This document shows, piece after piece, positions 27,068 to 36,707 of a stretch of 64,000 nucleotides of DNA (its first letter is position 1; the number at the start of each line of letters is the position of its first letter). The notes beneath the pieces were generated by a model. That model saw only the letters and a list, made by a program, of their open reading frames with translations. It had not been told where the DNA came from and searched no databases. The stretch is from Candidatus Dormiibacterota bacterium. Lineage in GTDB: Bacteria > Chloroflexota > Dormibacteria > Aeolococcales > Aeolococcaceae. The translations under genes and the position numbers were made by a program. The stretch covers positions 156,732 through 220,731 of the forward strand of contig PLZA01000031.1 of NCBI GenBank assembly GCA_003153505.1, read 5' to 3'.

Positions 27068-27462
27068 TCGGGAACCTCCACGGCAGCCTCGGCGGGGCGG
27101 TCACCGGCGAGTTCTCTGAGGAGCGTGCTCACCCTCACGCTGTACGCGATCGACTCATCGAGCTCGAAGTGGAGTCGGGGGATACTCCGCAGATTCTCGA
27201 GCCGCCTGCCCAGTTGAGCACGAAGGAACCCCTCGGCGTGTCCGAGTGCCTCGACGACGTTCTGGCGGTCGGCATCATCGCCGAGTGCGCTCACGGCGAG
27301 CCACGCCTCGCGGAGGTCCGGGCTCACCCGGACACGTGAGATCGACGCCAGTCGGACCCTCGGATCCTTGATGCCGCTGAGCATCATGGCCGAGATCTCC
27401 TCACGGAGCTGCTCGCCCACCCGCTCGCGACGCGGGCTGCGAGCCCCGGGGCGAAGCGTCAT
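27064..27462 (-). CDS. rbfA: Ribosome-binding factor A
   Basis: A late 30S maturation factor acting on the 16S 5' end. The KH-type fold is recognisable from RRERVGEQLREEISAMMLSGIKDPRV, VRVSPDLREAWLAVSALG and RLENLRSIPRLHFELDESIAYSVRVSTLL. It is 132 residues. It overlaps infB upstream and nrnA downstream by 4 bases each, the conserved infB-rbfA linkage. Confidence 0.95.
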   Translation of the reverse strand: MTLRPGARSPRRERVGEQLREEISAMMLSGIKDPRVRLASISRVRVSPDLREAWLAVSALGDDADRQNVVEALGHAEGFLRAQLGRRLENLRSIPRLHFELDESIAYSVRVSTLLRELAGDRPAEAAVEVPE

Positions 27463-29258
27463 GCGTTCTGCTGCTCCATCGTGAAGGCTTCCAGGATGTC
27501 TCCCTCGTGGAAATCGCTGAAGTCGGCGAGCGTGATGCCGCAGTCGTATCCGTGGGTGACCTCGCGGACGTCGTCCTTGAAGCGCTTGAGCGCGTCGATG
27601 CGGCTCTGGGCGATCTCCTTCGAATCACGCAGGACGCGGCACGTCGCATTTCTCGTGATCCTGCCGTCGAGGACGTGGGAGCCCGCGATCGCCGGCTTGC
27701 CATCGACCTGATAGACGCGCCGAACCTCGGCACGGCCCTGGGTGACTTCGATCATGGTGGGCTGATAGAGGCCCTTGACGGCCTTCTCGATGTCATCGGT
27801 CACCTGGTAGACGACGTCGTAGAAGCGGACGTCGACTCCCTGCTCCTCTGCGGCCGCGCGAGCATGGTCGTCGGGACGCACGTTGAAGCCGATCACGATC
27901 GCGTCGGTGACGGCCGCGAGGTTGACGTCGGATTCGCTCACGGCGCCGACGCCTTCACCGACCACCTTGATCTTCACGGTCGGGTCTTCGATCTGGGTGA
28001 CCTGGCTACGGAGCGCTTCGAGCGAGCCGTTCGCCTCGGCCTTGAGGACGAGGTTGAGGCTCTTCATCTCCCCATCGGAGATGTTCTGCGCCAGGTCCGC
28101 GAGCGTGATGCGACGAACCGGTTGCGCCAAGCGCTGCTTCTCGGCGAACCCGCGCTGCTCAGCCTTCGAGCGTGCGCCGCGCTCGGTCTCGACCACCTCG
28201 AAGATTTCCCCGGCCATCAAGACGTCGGAGAGCCCGGTGACCACGACCGGTGTGCTCGGCCCGGCTTCCTTGACGCGCTTGCCGGTGTCGTCGATGAGCG
28301 CGCGCACCTTGCCGAATGCGGAGCCTGCGACGAGGTTGTCGCCCACACGGAGTGTGCCGTTCTGCACCACCAGGGTTGCGATAGCGCCACGACCACGTTC
28401 GAGGTGGGAATCGATCACGGTGCCGACGGCGCGCCCGTTGGGATCTGCCTTCGGCTCGACCAAGATATCGGAGACGGTGAGCACGCTCTCGAGAAGTTCA
28501 TCGATACCTTCCCCGGTCCTGGCGCTGGTCCTCACCACCGGCACATCGCCGCCGTAGGGCTGCTCGGCAACGACGCCGCGCTCAGCTAGCTGCTGGAGCG
28601 CGCGATCGGGGTTCACTCCGTCCTTGTCGATCTTGTTCATCGCCACGACGATCGGTACACCCGCGGCGTGGATGTGCTGGATGGCCTCCTCGGTTTGCGG
28701 CATGACCCCGTCATCGGCGGCCACGACCAGGATCGCCACGTCGGTCACGTCCGCTCCGCGGGCGCGCATCGCCGTGAAAGCCGCATGGCCCGGGGTGTCG
28801 ATAAACGTGATCAGGCGGCCGTTGCGCTCGACCTGGTATGCGCTGATCACCTGGGTGATCCCGCCGGCCTCGCCTGCGGCAACCTTGGTCTTGCGGACCG
28901 CGTCCAGGAGCGATGTCTTGCCATGATCGACATGGCCGAGCACGGCCACGATTGGCGGCCGGGGGACCAGCGTCCCCGGAGCGGCGTTGGAGAGATCGAT
29001 CAAGGGGTGTTTGCGCCGCCCTGCGGCAGGCGAGTTGTCCTTGTCCTGCTCCGCGACCGCATCCTCGGACTCAGCTTCGAAGCCGAAGTGGTCGGCGGCC
29101 AGGGCCGCGGTGTCGAAGTCGACCGTCTGGTTGAGCGCGGCCATGACGCCATTGCTCATCAGGTACTTGATCAGCTGGGGGCCCGACACTTCGAGGCGCT
29201 CGGCGAGCTCAGCGACCGTGAGACCTGCCGGAAGGGTGACTTTCTTGACCGTGGCTAT
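27459..29258 (-). CDS. infB: Translation initiation factor IF-2 (ATA start proposed)
   Basis: The GTPase that brings initiator tRNA to the 30S subunit. G1 [20 protein letters not shown] and NKID are intact, followed by domains II-IV. The ORF track begins at GTG 29189 (SGPQLIKYL), inside the conserved IF2_N domain. The frame continues upstream as [23 protein letters not shown] with no ATG, GTG or TTG. GGAGG lies 7 bases before an ATA codon at 29258, and that ATA makes an ATAG overlap with the ylxR stop, like the ATGA junctions around it. I therefore extend to 599 residues. The long acidic N-terminal region of enterobacterial IF-2 is absent. Confidence 0.93.
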   Translation of the reverse strand: MATVKKVTLPAGLTVAELAERLEVSGPQLIKYLMSNGVMAALNQTVDFDTAALAADHFGFEAESEDAVAEQDKDNSPAAGRRKHPLIDLSNAAPGTLVPRPPIVAVLGHVDHGKTSLLDAVRKTKVAAGEAGGITQVISAYQVERNGRLITFIDTPGHAAFTAMRARGADVTDVAILVVAADDGVMPQTEEAIQHIHAAGVPIVVAMNKIDKDGVNPDRALQQLAERGVVAEQPYGGDVPVVRTSARTGEGIDELLESVLTVSDILVEPKADPNGRAVGTVIDSHLERGRGAIATLVVQNGTLRVGDNLVAGSAFGKVRALIDDTGKRVKEAGPSTPVVVTGLSDVLMAGEIFEVVETERGARSKAEQRGFAEKQRLAQPVRRITLADLAQNISDGEMKSLNLVLKAEANGSLEALRSQVTQIEDPTVKIKVVGEGVGAVSESDVNLAAVTDAIVIGFNVRPDDHARAAAEEQGVDVRFYDVVYQVTDDIEKAVKGLYQPTMIEVTQGRAEVRRVYQVDGKPAIAGSHVLDGRITRNATCRVLRDSKEIAQSRIDALKRFKDDVREVTHGYDCGITLADFSDFHEGDILEAFTMEQQNA

Positions 29259-29545
29259 GTCGATTCCTCCGTGACGAGCTCCCGCAACGCTGCGGCGAGG
29301 GTGGGCTCGTCGATTACATCATCCCCGACCCGCAGCGAGCGCGCCAGAGATCGGTGGCGCCGTGACTGGCGCAGACAGGTGATACCCGTTTCCCGGCAGA
29401 GATACGCGCCGCGGCCGGGAAAGCGTCCAGACAGGTCAAGGGTAACCCGCCCGGAGGCAGCGATGACCGCCAGTCTTACCAACTCGGCCTTCGGCCGGAC
29501 CAACCGGCAGCCGGCGCACGTCCGCAGCGGCGTGGCGCCACTCAT
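29255..29545 (-). CDS. ylxR: YlxR family (DUF448) RNA-binding protein
   Basis: A 96-residue protein from ATG 29545, which overlaps the nusA stop (ATGA). PLRTCAGCRLVRPKAELVRL and GRFPGRGAYLCRE are the family hallmarks. In Bacillus the homologue binds RNase P RNA and modulates its activity. The longer ORF-track frame is out of context inside nusA. Its position between nusA and infB is nearly universal for the family. Confidence 0.92.
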   Translation of the reverse strand: MSGATPLRTCAGCRLVRPKAELVRLAVIAASGRVTLDLSGRFPGRGAYLCRETGITCLRQSRRHRSLARSLRVGDDVIDEPTLAAALRELVTEEST

Positions 29546-30549
29546 GGGTGACTGTTTCCGGCGCCGTCGTGATCGACGCGGCCGTCTGCCTCGGGGTCGT
29601 CGCCGCGGATATCGATGCGCCAGCCGGTCAGCCGCGCGGCGAGGCGCGCATTCTCGCCGCCACGCCCGATCGCAAGGGAAAGCTGGTCGGCGGCCACCGA
29701 GATGTGCGCCGTTCGGGACTCGGGGTCCAGCTCGACGGCGCGGGCGACCGCGGGGATCAGCGAGTTCATCACCAAGGTGGCCGGGTCGGCTGACCAGGCC
29801 ACGATCTGCACTTGCTCGTCGCCGAGCTCGGAGGTGACCGCCCGCTGGCGTACCCCGTTTCTCCCGATGCACGCTCCCTGCGGGTCGACATCGCCCTCGG
29901 GCGCATCCACTGCGACCTTGGTCCTGCGTCCGGGGTCGCGGGCGATCGCCCGGATCACGACCTGGCCGCTCTGCAACTCGGGGACCTCCTGTTCCATGAG
30001 GCGCTGCACGAGCTGCGGATGCGAGCGGGATACCACGACAACGGCGTCCGGTCCCTTGCGCCGGCCCTCGACGATCACCACCTTGATGTGGTCGCGTATG
30101 GCGAGGCGCTCGCCGGGGATCTGTTCCTCGGGAGGCAGCATGCCGGGGACGCCGGCCGCATCGACGTACCAGATCGATCCCATCCGCCGCTCGACGATCG
30201 CGTCGCGCAGCACACCCCGCTGGGTCGTGCCCTCGCCGAGGATTCTGCGTTGCTCGAGGCTCGCGAGGCGCTCGGCGACGGCGGTTCGCGCCGCGGCGGC
30301 GGCCTGCCGCGGGAAGTCTGGGACCTCGACATCCAGCGGGTGCTCGCCGCCATCGTCGTCGATACGGTAGACGGCAAACGTGCCCGACTCGAGGTCCACT
30401 CGAGCCCTCACCTGGGGATCGTCGACGACGAGACGCCGGTACGCGGTCGCCACCCCCTGCTCCACCGCACTCGTGATGTCGGCCTCACTCAGCGGAGTCG
30501 CCGCTGCGAGGTCGCGAAGTGCGCTCAGGGTCACGGCGGGCGCGGCCAT
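29542..30549 (-). CDS. nusA: Transcription termination/antitermination factor NusA
   Basis: An RNA-polymerase-bound factor for pausing, termination and rRNA antitermination. After an N-terminal polymerase-binding domain (LSEADITSAVEQGVATAYRRL) comes an S1 domain (about 115-180), then two KH domains including DVDPQGACIGRNGVRQRAV and LSLAIGRGGENARLAARLTGW. ATG 30549 shares one base with the rimP stop (TGATG) and gives 335 residues. It lacks the C-terminal acidic repeats of the proteobacterial protein. The ORF-track start at 30741 falls inside rimP. Confidence 0.95.
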   Translation of the reverse strand: MAAPAVTLSALRDLAAATPLSEADITSAVEQGVATAYRRLVVDDPQVRARVDLESGTFAVYRIDDDGGEHPLDVEVPDFPRQAAAAARTAVAERLASLEQRRILGEGTTQRGVLRDAIVERRMGSIWYVDAAGVPGMLPPEEQIPGERLAIRDHIKVVIVEGRRKGPDAVVVVSRSHPQLVQRLMEQEVPELQSGQVVIRAIARDPGRRTKVAVDAPEGDVDPQGACIGRNGVRQRAVTSELGDEQVQIVAWSADPATLVMNSLIPAVARAVELDPESRTAHISVAADQLSLAIGRGGENARLAARLTGWRIDIRGDDPEADGRVDHDGAGNSHP

Positions 30550-31019
30550 CAGATGTCGACAACGATCCGGGCAGCCACCACCGCTCCGATCGAGAAGCCG
30601 ACGGCCCGTGTTGCCCTGCGATCGCGAACCTCGATCTCCGCGGCGTCGCCGGCCACGGAGTGCAGCTTCCCCTCGAGCACCAGCTCCGAATCGCCGTCGC
30701 GGAGCCGGACGTTGACGCGACGGCCGACCGCCGCGAGCCATTCGTCCGGCCGCCGGATCGGGCGCTCAGCTCCGGGTGAGCTGACCTCGAGCCGGTAGGG
30801 GTGGTCGATCGGGTCGTTCACGTCGAGCACAGCCGACGCGGAGTTGGACGCGCGCTCACAGTCGTCGAGCGTGACTCCGCCGTCGGCGCGATCGATGACG
30901 AGGCGGAGCACGGCGCCCCGCCCGTGCCCCGACCACTGGACGTCGACGAGCTCGATCCCCAGGTGTGCGAACGAGGGGCGCAGCAGCGAGGCGATGCCGG
31001 TGACGTCGTCAGTGTTCAT
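30549..31019 (-). CDS. rimP: Ribosome maturation factor RimP
   Basis: Needed for 30S assembly. The 156-residue sequence shows GIELVDVQWSGHGRGAVLRLVID, the GVTLDDCERASNSASAVLDV block and YRLEVSSPGAERPIR, which are family signatures, followed by a C-terminal SH3-like domain. It begins the rimP-nusA-ylxR-infB-rbfA block and follows secDF by 29 bases. Confidence 0.94.
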   Translation of the reverse strand: MNTDDVTGIASLLRPSFAHLGIELVDVQWSGHGRGAVLRLVIDRADGGVTLDDCERASNSASAVLDVNDPIDHPYRLEVSSPGAERPIRRPDEWLAAVGRRVNVRLRDGDSELVLEGKLHSVAGDAAEIEVRDRRATRAVGFSIGAVVAARIVVDI

Positions 31020-31048
31020 ATGTGGGGGATGCCCTGGGGGCGCGCGGG

Positions 31049-33511
31049 CTACGCCGTCCGGGGAGTGACCCGTCTCCTGCCGGCAGGTGGTGGTGCCACC
31101 GCGCGCGAGCCCCGGGCCTTCTCCCAGGCGACCAGCAGCGTGCTGGCATTGAAGATCGAGCTGTAGGTTCCGCTCACGATGCCGATGAGCAACGCCAGGA
31201 CGAACCCTCGGATCGAGTCGCCTCCGAAGATGACCAGGGACAGGAGCACGAACACGACCGTGAGCGATGTGTTCAAGGACCGCGTCATGGTCTGCACCGT
31301 CGAGAGGTTGATGACTTGATCGAACGTCAGTCTCGGGCCGACGCGGAGGTTCTCGCGCACTCGGTCGAACACAACGATCGTGTCGTGGATCGAGAAGGCC
31401 ACCGAGGTGAGGACCGCGGTGACGAAGAGCGAGTCGACCTGCCCTAAGTTGGAGAAGTGTCCGAGGATCGCCCAGATCCCGGCGAGGACGAAGACGTCAT
31501 GCAGGAGCTTGAAGAACGCGCATGCGCTGAAACGCCACGGCGAGATCGCTCGCTGCCGCCGGAACGCGAATGCGAGATACACGGCGATGGCACCGGCCGA
31601 GACGAAGATCATGATGATCGCGCCGGTGACCAGGCTCGCGGCGATCGTGGGCCCGACCTGCTGGACACTGATGTCCGGTTGGCTGGCTTTCGTCGCGATC
31701 GTGAAGTTGCTGTTCAACGTGTTCTGGATCTGTACGAGTTGCCCGCTGTCCGACGGAAGCGTGGAGACGGCGAAGCGGCTGGCTTCGCTGCCGGTCGTGC
31801 TCTCCTGCTGCACCTGCGGTCGCAGGGTCGCGTAGTTCTGGTCCATGACCGAGGCGACCTGCGCCTGGCTCACGGCCTTGGAGAAGCCGACGTCGATGAC
31901 GTTGCCGCCCTTGAAGTCGATGCCGAGGTTGAATCCCCAGAACAGGATCGCGAGGATGCCCGGGATGATGACCGCGAGTGATCCAGCGAAGAACCAGTTG
32001 CGATTCTTGACGATGTCGAAGCGGCCGCGTGGCGGGTGCTCCGCGAACTCCTCGTGGATCTCGGTGTAGAGCCGCGGGTCGCGGCCGATCTTCCAGTTCA
32101 GCACCCAGGCGAACAGCGATCGGGTGATCGTGATCGCGGTGAAGAACGAGACGATGACGCCGATCGCCAGCGTGATCGCGAATCCGCGGACGACATTGGT
32201 ACCGAAGAAGGCAAGGATGGCGCACGTGATCAGGGTGGAGATGTTGCTGTCACGAATGGCAGGAAATGCTCGCCGAAAGCCTGTCTCCACGGCGAGCGGC
32301 ACGGTTCTGCCATGGCGTAATTCGTCACGGGTGCGTTCGAAGATCAGGACGTTGGCGTCGACTGCCATGCCGACGCTGAGGACGAAGCCGGCCAGCCCCG
32401 CCAGCGACAGCGTCACCGGGATGAGCTTGAAGAGCGCCAGCACGATCGCGGCATAGATGAACAGGGCGGCGGTGGCGAGCAGGCCCGGGAACCGGTAGTA
32501 GCCGATCATGAAGATGACGACGATCAGCAAACCGATGCCGCCTGCGATCAGGCTCAGGGTCACCGATTGCTGCCCCAGCGTGGCGCTGACCGTGGTGCTG
32601 GCGACCGTGGTGATCTCGGCGGGCAGCGCGCCGGCGCTGATCAGGTTGGCGAGCTGGGTCGCCGAGTCCGAGGTGAAACTGCCGCTGATCTGAGTCTGGT
32701 TGCTCTGGCCGCCACCCTGGACGACTGGGGCGGTCAGGATGTCGTTGTCCAGGAAGATCGCGATCTGCGCGAGCGGGCTCGAGGGATTCGTCGAGTACAC
32801 GCTGAAGGCGGCATTGGTGATCTTGGCCCACTCCTGCGCCCCGGCGGCGTTGAAGTTGACGTTGACGGTGATCTGACCGGTCGAGTCAGTGCCCACCGTC
32901 GCCGAGTTCACGTCGACCGCGTCGATGCCGCTGTCGATCTTCCAGTGGTAGCCGGCCGGGTAGAAGGCCGGGTTGGCGAACTGCGCTGTGTCGTAGTGAC
33001 CCCCCTGGTCGCTGATCAGCGCCGCGCTGGGAGGGACCGTTGCGCCACCCGGGACCGGCGTCGCGAAATAGAGGCGCTGCGTCGTTCCAACCGTGTTGAC
33101 CGCCTCCGCGAGGCTGACGCCCGGCAATTGCACCAGGATCTGGTCGTTGCCCTGCGCCTGGACGCTTGCCTCGGAGACGCCGAGCGCGTTGACCCGCAGG
33201 TCGAGGATGGGGATGGTGGCCTGCTGTGCCTGCTCGAGCGTTGCCCCCCGCGGGGGGCCGCTGCGGCAGTCGGCGTTGGGGCTGTTGAGCCCATGACAGA
33301 TCTCGATGGTCAGCTCGGTGCCGCCCTGGAGGTCCAGTCCCCGGTGGATGTACAGCTGCCGCCCCAAGAACGAGGGCGCGGACGTGAGAGTCGTTCCCAG
33401 GGGCTGATGGACCACCAGGTAGCGGTAGATGAGGCTGTAGCCGTCGATGAAGAATGCGCCGACCACCACCAGGAGGACGACGGCCAGTCGGAAACGGGTA
33501 ATCCTGAACAC
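31049..33511 (-). CDS. secDF: Fused protein-export protein SecDF
   Basis: Uses the proton motive force to aid Sec-dependent export. SecD and SecF are fused in one 820-residue chain. The SecD half has a first transmembrane helix, HRGLDLQGGTELTIEI, a large periplasmic P1 domain (residues about 60-290) and DANVLIFERTRDELRHG. The SecF half starts near residue 505 with a helix, then LGIDFKGGNVIDVGF and SIHDTIVVFDRVREN. About 12 helices are expected in total. It sits between tgt (12 bases upstream) and rimP. Confidence 0.95.
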   Translation of the reverse strand: MFRITRFRLAVVLLVVVGAFFIDGYSLIYRYLVVHQPLGTTLTSAPSFLGRQLYIHRGLDLQGGTELTIEICHGLNSPNADCRSGPPRGATLEQAQQATIPILDLRVNALGVSEASVQAQGNDQILVQLPGVSLAEAVNTVGTTQRLYFATPVPGGATVPPSAALISDQGGHYDTAQFANPAFYPAGYHWKIDSGIDAVDVNSATVGTDSTGQITVNVNFNAAGAQEWAKITNAAFSVYSTNPSSPLAQIAIFLDNDILTAPVVQGGGQSNQTQISGSFTSDSATQLANLISAGALPAEITTVASTTVSATLGQQSVTLSLIAGGIGLLIVVIFMIGYYRFPGLLATAALFIYAAIVLALFKLIPVTLSLAGLAGFVLSVGMAVDANVLIFERTRDELRHGRTVPLAVETGFRRAFPAIRDSNISTLITCAILAFFGTNVVRGFAITLAIGVIVSFFTAITITRSLFAWVLNWKIGRDPRLYTEIHEEFAEHPPRGRFDIVKNRNWFFAGSLAVIIPGILAILFWGFNLGIDFKGGNVIDVGFSKAVSQAQVASVMDQNYATLRPQVQQESTTGSEASRFAVSTLPSDSGQLVQIQNTLNSNFTIATKASQPDISVQQVGPTIAASLVTGAIIMIFVSAGAIAVYLAFAFRRQRAISPWRFSACAFFKLLHDVFVLAGIWAILGHFSNLGQVDSLFVTAVLTSVAFSIHDTIVVFDRVRENLRVGPRLTFDQVINLSTVQTMTRSLNTSLTVVFVLLSLVIFGGDSIRGFVLALLIGIVSGTYSSIFNASTLLVAWEKARGSRAVAPPPAGRRRVTPRTA

Positions 33512-33523
33512 CGGTCGACCAGT

Positions 33524-34636
33524 CTACCGGGGCGCCGAGCGGAGCCGGCCATCACGGTCCGCTCGGAAGCTCGCAAACGTGCCCTCGCGGATCGCGGCGC
33601 GGGCTGAATCCATCAACCGGGCGAGGTGGGTGATGTTGTGCAGGCTCACCAGGCGGTGGGCGAGGATCTCGCCGGCCTGAAAGAGGTGGCGGAGGTACGC
33701 GCGCGTGAACCCGACGCATGCGGCACAGGGGCAGTCGGGGTCGATCGGGCCGAAATCGTCCCGAGCCGCGGCGTTGCGGAGCGAAAGGCGTCCCTCCGGC
33801 GTCAGGGCGCTGCCATTGCGCGCCAGACGCGTCGGCACCACGCAGTCGAACATGTCGATCCCAAGCGCAATCGCGCCGAGCAGTTCGGAATCGGTCCCCA
33901 ACCCCATGAAGTAGCGGGCGCGCTCGGCGCTGAGCTCGCTCACGCTCGCCTCGGTCATCGCGAGCATGGTGTCGACGGGCTCCCCCACCGAGAGCCCACC
34001 GATGGCGACGCCGTCGAAGTCGAGTCCAGAGATGAACCGTGCCGAGTCGCGCCGCGCACCCGGATCGAACCCGCCCTGGGCGATGCCGAACAGCAACCGG
34101 CCGTCGCCGGGGTGGGCGACCCGGCAGCGCTCGGCCCACCGGTGGGTGCGCTCCGTCGCCTCGCGCGCGATGGCGTCCGAGGTGCCGTGCGTCACCGGGT
34201 GGTCGAGGCACATGAGCACATCGGCGCCGAGCCGGGCCTGGTTGCCCACCGCCTCCTCGGGGGTCACTCGGAGCCGGGACCCGTCGTAGGGTGAGACGAA
34301 GGTAGCGCCGTCATCGTCCACCACCGCGACCTCAGCCAGGCTCACCAGCTGGTAGCCGCCGCTGTCGGTGAGGATCGGATGGTTCCAGCCCATGAAGGCG
34401 TGCAGTCCGCCCGCCCGCTCGATCAGCTCGACCCCAGGTCGGAGCGCGAGGTGATATGCGTTGCAGAGCAGGATGTCGATGCCGGTCGCGCGCACCTCGT
34501 CGGGGTGCAGCGCCTTGACGGTCGCATGAGTCCCGACCGGCATGAATGCAGGCGTGCGAACCGGGCCGTGGGCGGTCGTCAGGGACCCCGTACGCGCATC
34601 ACCGTCCATGGCCTCGGTCGCGAACGCCGGCGTCAT
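33524..34636 (-). CDS. tgt: Queuine/preQ1 tRNA-guanine transglycosylase
   Basis: Exchanges G34 for preQ1 in tRNAs with GUN anticodons. Key motifs are GVRTPAFMPVGTHATVKAL-like N-terminal sequence, LTDSGGYQL (catalytic Asp), GLSVGEP, DCVVPTRLARNG (nucleophile Asp) and the zinc site CPCAACVGFTRAYLRHL plus a downstream His. Start ATG 34636 overlaps the queA stop (ATGA) and gives 370 residues; the track start at 34720 lies within queA. Adjacent queA performs the next step. Confidence 0.95.
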   Translation of the reverse strand: MTPAFATEAMDGDARTGSLTTAHGPVRTPAFMPVGTHATVKALHPDEVRATGIDILLCNAYHLALRPGVELIERAGGLHAFMGWNHPILTDSGGYQLVSLAEVAVVDDDGATFVSPYDGSRLRVTPEEAVGNQARLGADVLMCLDHPVTHGTSDAIAREATERTHRWAERCRVAHPGDGRLLFGIAQGGFDPGARRDSARFISGLDFDGVAIGGLSVGEPVDTMLAMTEASVSELSAERARYFMGLGTDSELLGAIALGIDMFDCVVPTRLARNGSALTPEGRLSLRNAAARDDFGPIDPDCPCAACVGFTRAYLRHLFQAGEILAHRLVSLHNITHLARLMDSARAAIREGTFASFRADRDGRLRSAPR

Positions 34637-35664
34637 TGTTCGCGCCAGCAGAGCATGCAGTCTCCCAGCGACAGGAAGCGATATCGCTCCTCGAGCGCAT
34701 GTGCGTACGCGCTCCGCCATCGCTCATCGCCGATGAACGCTGCGAGCAGGACCAGCAGTGACGAGCGTGGCTGGTGAAAGTTCGTCAGCAACGCGTCGAC
34801 AGCGCGAAAGCGGAATCCAGGGTGGATGAGCAGGCTGGTCGTGCCGGACTGGGCGAGCAGCCCCTGACCACCCTGCGCGCATGTCTCGAGCACGCGCACC
34901 ACCGTGGTCCCGACCGCAACGATCCGTCCGCCGTCCCGGCGAGTCTGCTCGATCGCGGCAGCGGTCGCTTCTGGAAGCGCATACCGCTCCCGGTGCATCG
35001 GGTGATCCTCGACCTGCTCGGAGCGAATGGGAGCGAATGTGCCGAGCCCGACGTCAAGACGAAGAGACGCCCAGCCGACGCCTCCGTCGCGCAGCCGCTC
35101 CATCACCGGCGCCGTGAAGTGCAGGCCAGCCGTCGGGGCGGCGGCCGATTCCGGGTCTCCACTGGCATATGTGGTCTGGTACCGCTCCGGGTCGCGGAGG
35201 TCGGCGTGGATGTAGGGCGGGAGCGGAGCAACCCCCGCTTGCTCGATAGCCGCGTCCGGGTCGTCGGCGTCGAAGGAGATCGTGCGGCCACCGCGATGCG
35301 TCGCGGAGACGCCGAGGACGGTGGCGCGCAGATCCGCGCCGATCTGGACCACGGCCCCTGGGGCTGCCAGACGTGCCGGGCGAGCAAGACATTGATACTC
35401 GCCGTTTGCCTCGCGCGCGAGCACGAGGAGCTCGACGTTGCGGCCGGCGCCGTCGAACCCGTGGAGCCGCGCCCGCCGCACCCTCGTGTCGTTCACCACG
35501 AGGAGATCGCCGCGACGGAGCAGGTTCGGCAGCTCGCGAAACTCGCGATCCTCGAGTCCGTCGCCGGGCAGCAGGTGAAGCAGCCGTGAGGCGTCGCGCT
35601 CGGCAAGGGGCTCCTGGGCGATCCGCTCCGCCGGGAGACGGTAATCGAAGTCGGCCGACCTCAA
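34633..35664 (-). CDS. queA: S-adenosylmethionine:tRNA ribosyltransferase-isomerase
   Basis: Adds the epoxycyclopentane moiety to preQ1-tRNA from SAM. The 343-residue sequence begins MRSADFDYRLPAERIAQEPL and includes GDLLVVNDTRVRRARLHG, TAGLHFTAPVMERL and FHQPRSSLLVLLAAFIG, all conserved in QueA. It overlaps ruvB and tgt by 4 bases each, so queuosine biosynthesis genes are embedded in the ruv operon. Confidence 0.95.
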   Translation of the reverse strand: MRSADFDYRLPAERIAQEPLAERDASRLLHLLPGDGLEDREFRELPNLLRRGDLLVVNDTRVRRARLHGFDGAGRNVELLVLAREANGEYQCLARPARLAAPGAVVQIGADLRATVLGVSATHRGGRTISFDADDPDAAIEQAGVAPLPPYIHADLRDPERYQTTYASGDPESAAAPTAGLHFTAPVMERLRDGGVGWASLRLDVGLGTFAPIRSEQVEDHPMHRERYALPEATAAAIEQTRRDGGRIVAVGTTVVRVLETCAQGGQGLLAQSGTTSLLIHPGFRFRAVDALLTNFHQPRSSLLVLLAAFIGDERWRSAYAHALEERYRFLSLGDCMLCWREQ

Positions 35665-36707
35665 CGCTCGAAGAGCGCGGTCTGCGCCTCCGCCGCCCCA
35701 GGGGCACCGGCCGGCACCGCCAGCCCGAGATGCTGGTACGCGGCGGCGGTGGCGAGGCGTCCGCGTAGCGTCCGAGCGAGCAGTCCGCGGCGGATGAGGA
35801 AGGGTTCGACGATGTCCTCGATCGTGTCCGGATCCTCCTGGACACTCACGGCGATCGTCTGCACTCCCACGGGGTGGCCACCCAGCGTTCCGCAGAGGAC
35901 GCCGAGCACGCGGCGGTCGAGCTCGTCGAGCCCAATGGAGTCGATGCCGAGGACGTCGAGCGCAGCAGCCGCGACCTCGACGTCGATCCGGCCCGCGGCT
36001 CGCACCTGCGCGTAGTCACGGGCGCGCCGGAGCAACCGGTTGACGATGCGCGGCGTTCCGCGGGATCGTCTCGCAATCATTGCGGCCCCCTCCGGGTCGA
36101 GAGCGATCCCGAGCAGACGAGCCGACCGGTTGGCGATGGCGATGAGGTCGTCGGTGTCGTAGAAGTCGAGCCGGAAGGTGACGCCGAAGCGATCGCGCAG
36201 CGGCGCGCCGAGCGCGCCCGCCCTGGTGGTCGCGCCGATCACCGTGAAGCGATTGAGGGTCAGCCGGAGCGTCTGCGCCCCCGCTCCCTTGCCGGCGACG
36301 AAGTCGAAGGCGAGGTCCTCCATTGCCGGGTACAGCGCCTCCTCCACCGCGCGGTTGAGGCGATGGACCTCGTCGATGAAGAAGACGTCGCGCTCCTCGA
36401 GACTCGTGAGGATCGACGCCAGCATCCCCTGGTGTTCGAGTGCCGGCCCGCTGGTCAGGCGGATGTTGACCCCCATCTCGACGGCGATGATCTGCGCCAG
36501 CGTCGTCTTGCCGAGCCCGGGCGGCCCGTAGAGCAGGACGTGATCGAGTGCGTCGCCGCGATGGCGGGCCGCCTCAACGAGGATGCGAACCTGGTTCTTG
36601 ATCGCTGCCTGGCCGACGAAGTCGTCGAGTGTGCGCGGACGGAGCGCGGTGTCGGCGACCCGCTCGGCCTCGAGCTCCTCGGGGCTCACGATGCGCTCGT
36701 CGGTCAC
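35661..36707 (-). CDS. ruvB: Holliday junction branch migration helicase RuvB
   Basis: The hexameric AAA+ motor that drives branch migration with RuvA. Walker A LLYGPPGLGKTTLAQ, Walker B VFFIDEVHRLNRAVEE, the sensor region IGATTRAGALGAPLRDRF and the C-terminal winged helix (GLLARTLRGRLATAAAYQHLG) are all present. It is 348 residues. It overlaps ruvA and queA by 4 bases. Confidence 0.97.
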   Translation of the reverse strand: MTDERIVSPEELEAERVADTALRPRTLDDFVGQAAIKNQVRILVEAARHRGDALDHVLLYGPPGLGKTTLAQIIAVEMGVNIRLTSGPALEHQGMLASILTSLEERDVFFIDEVHRLNRAVEEALYPAMEDLAFDFVAGKGAGAQTLRLTLNRFTVIGATTRAGALGAPLRDRFGVTFRLDFYDTDDLIAIANRSARLLGIALDPEGAAMIARRSRGTPRIVNRLLRRARDYAQVRAAGRIDVEVAAAALDVLGIDSIGLDELDRRVLGVLCGTLGGHPVGVQTIAVSVQEDPDTIEDIVEPFLIRRGLLARTLRGRLATAAAYQHLGLAVPAGAPGAAEAQTALFER

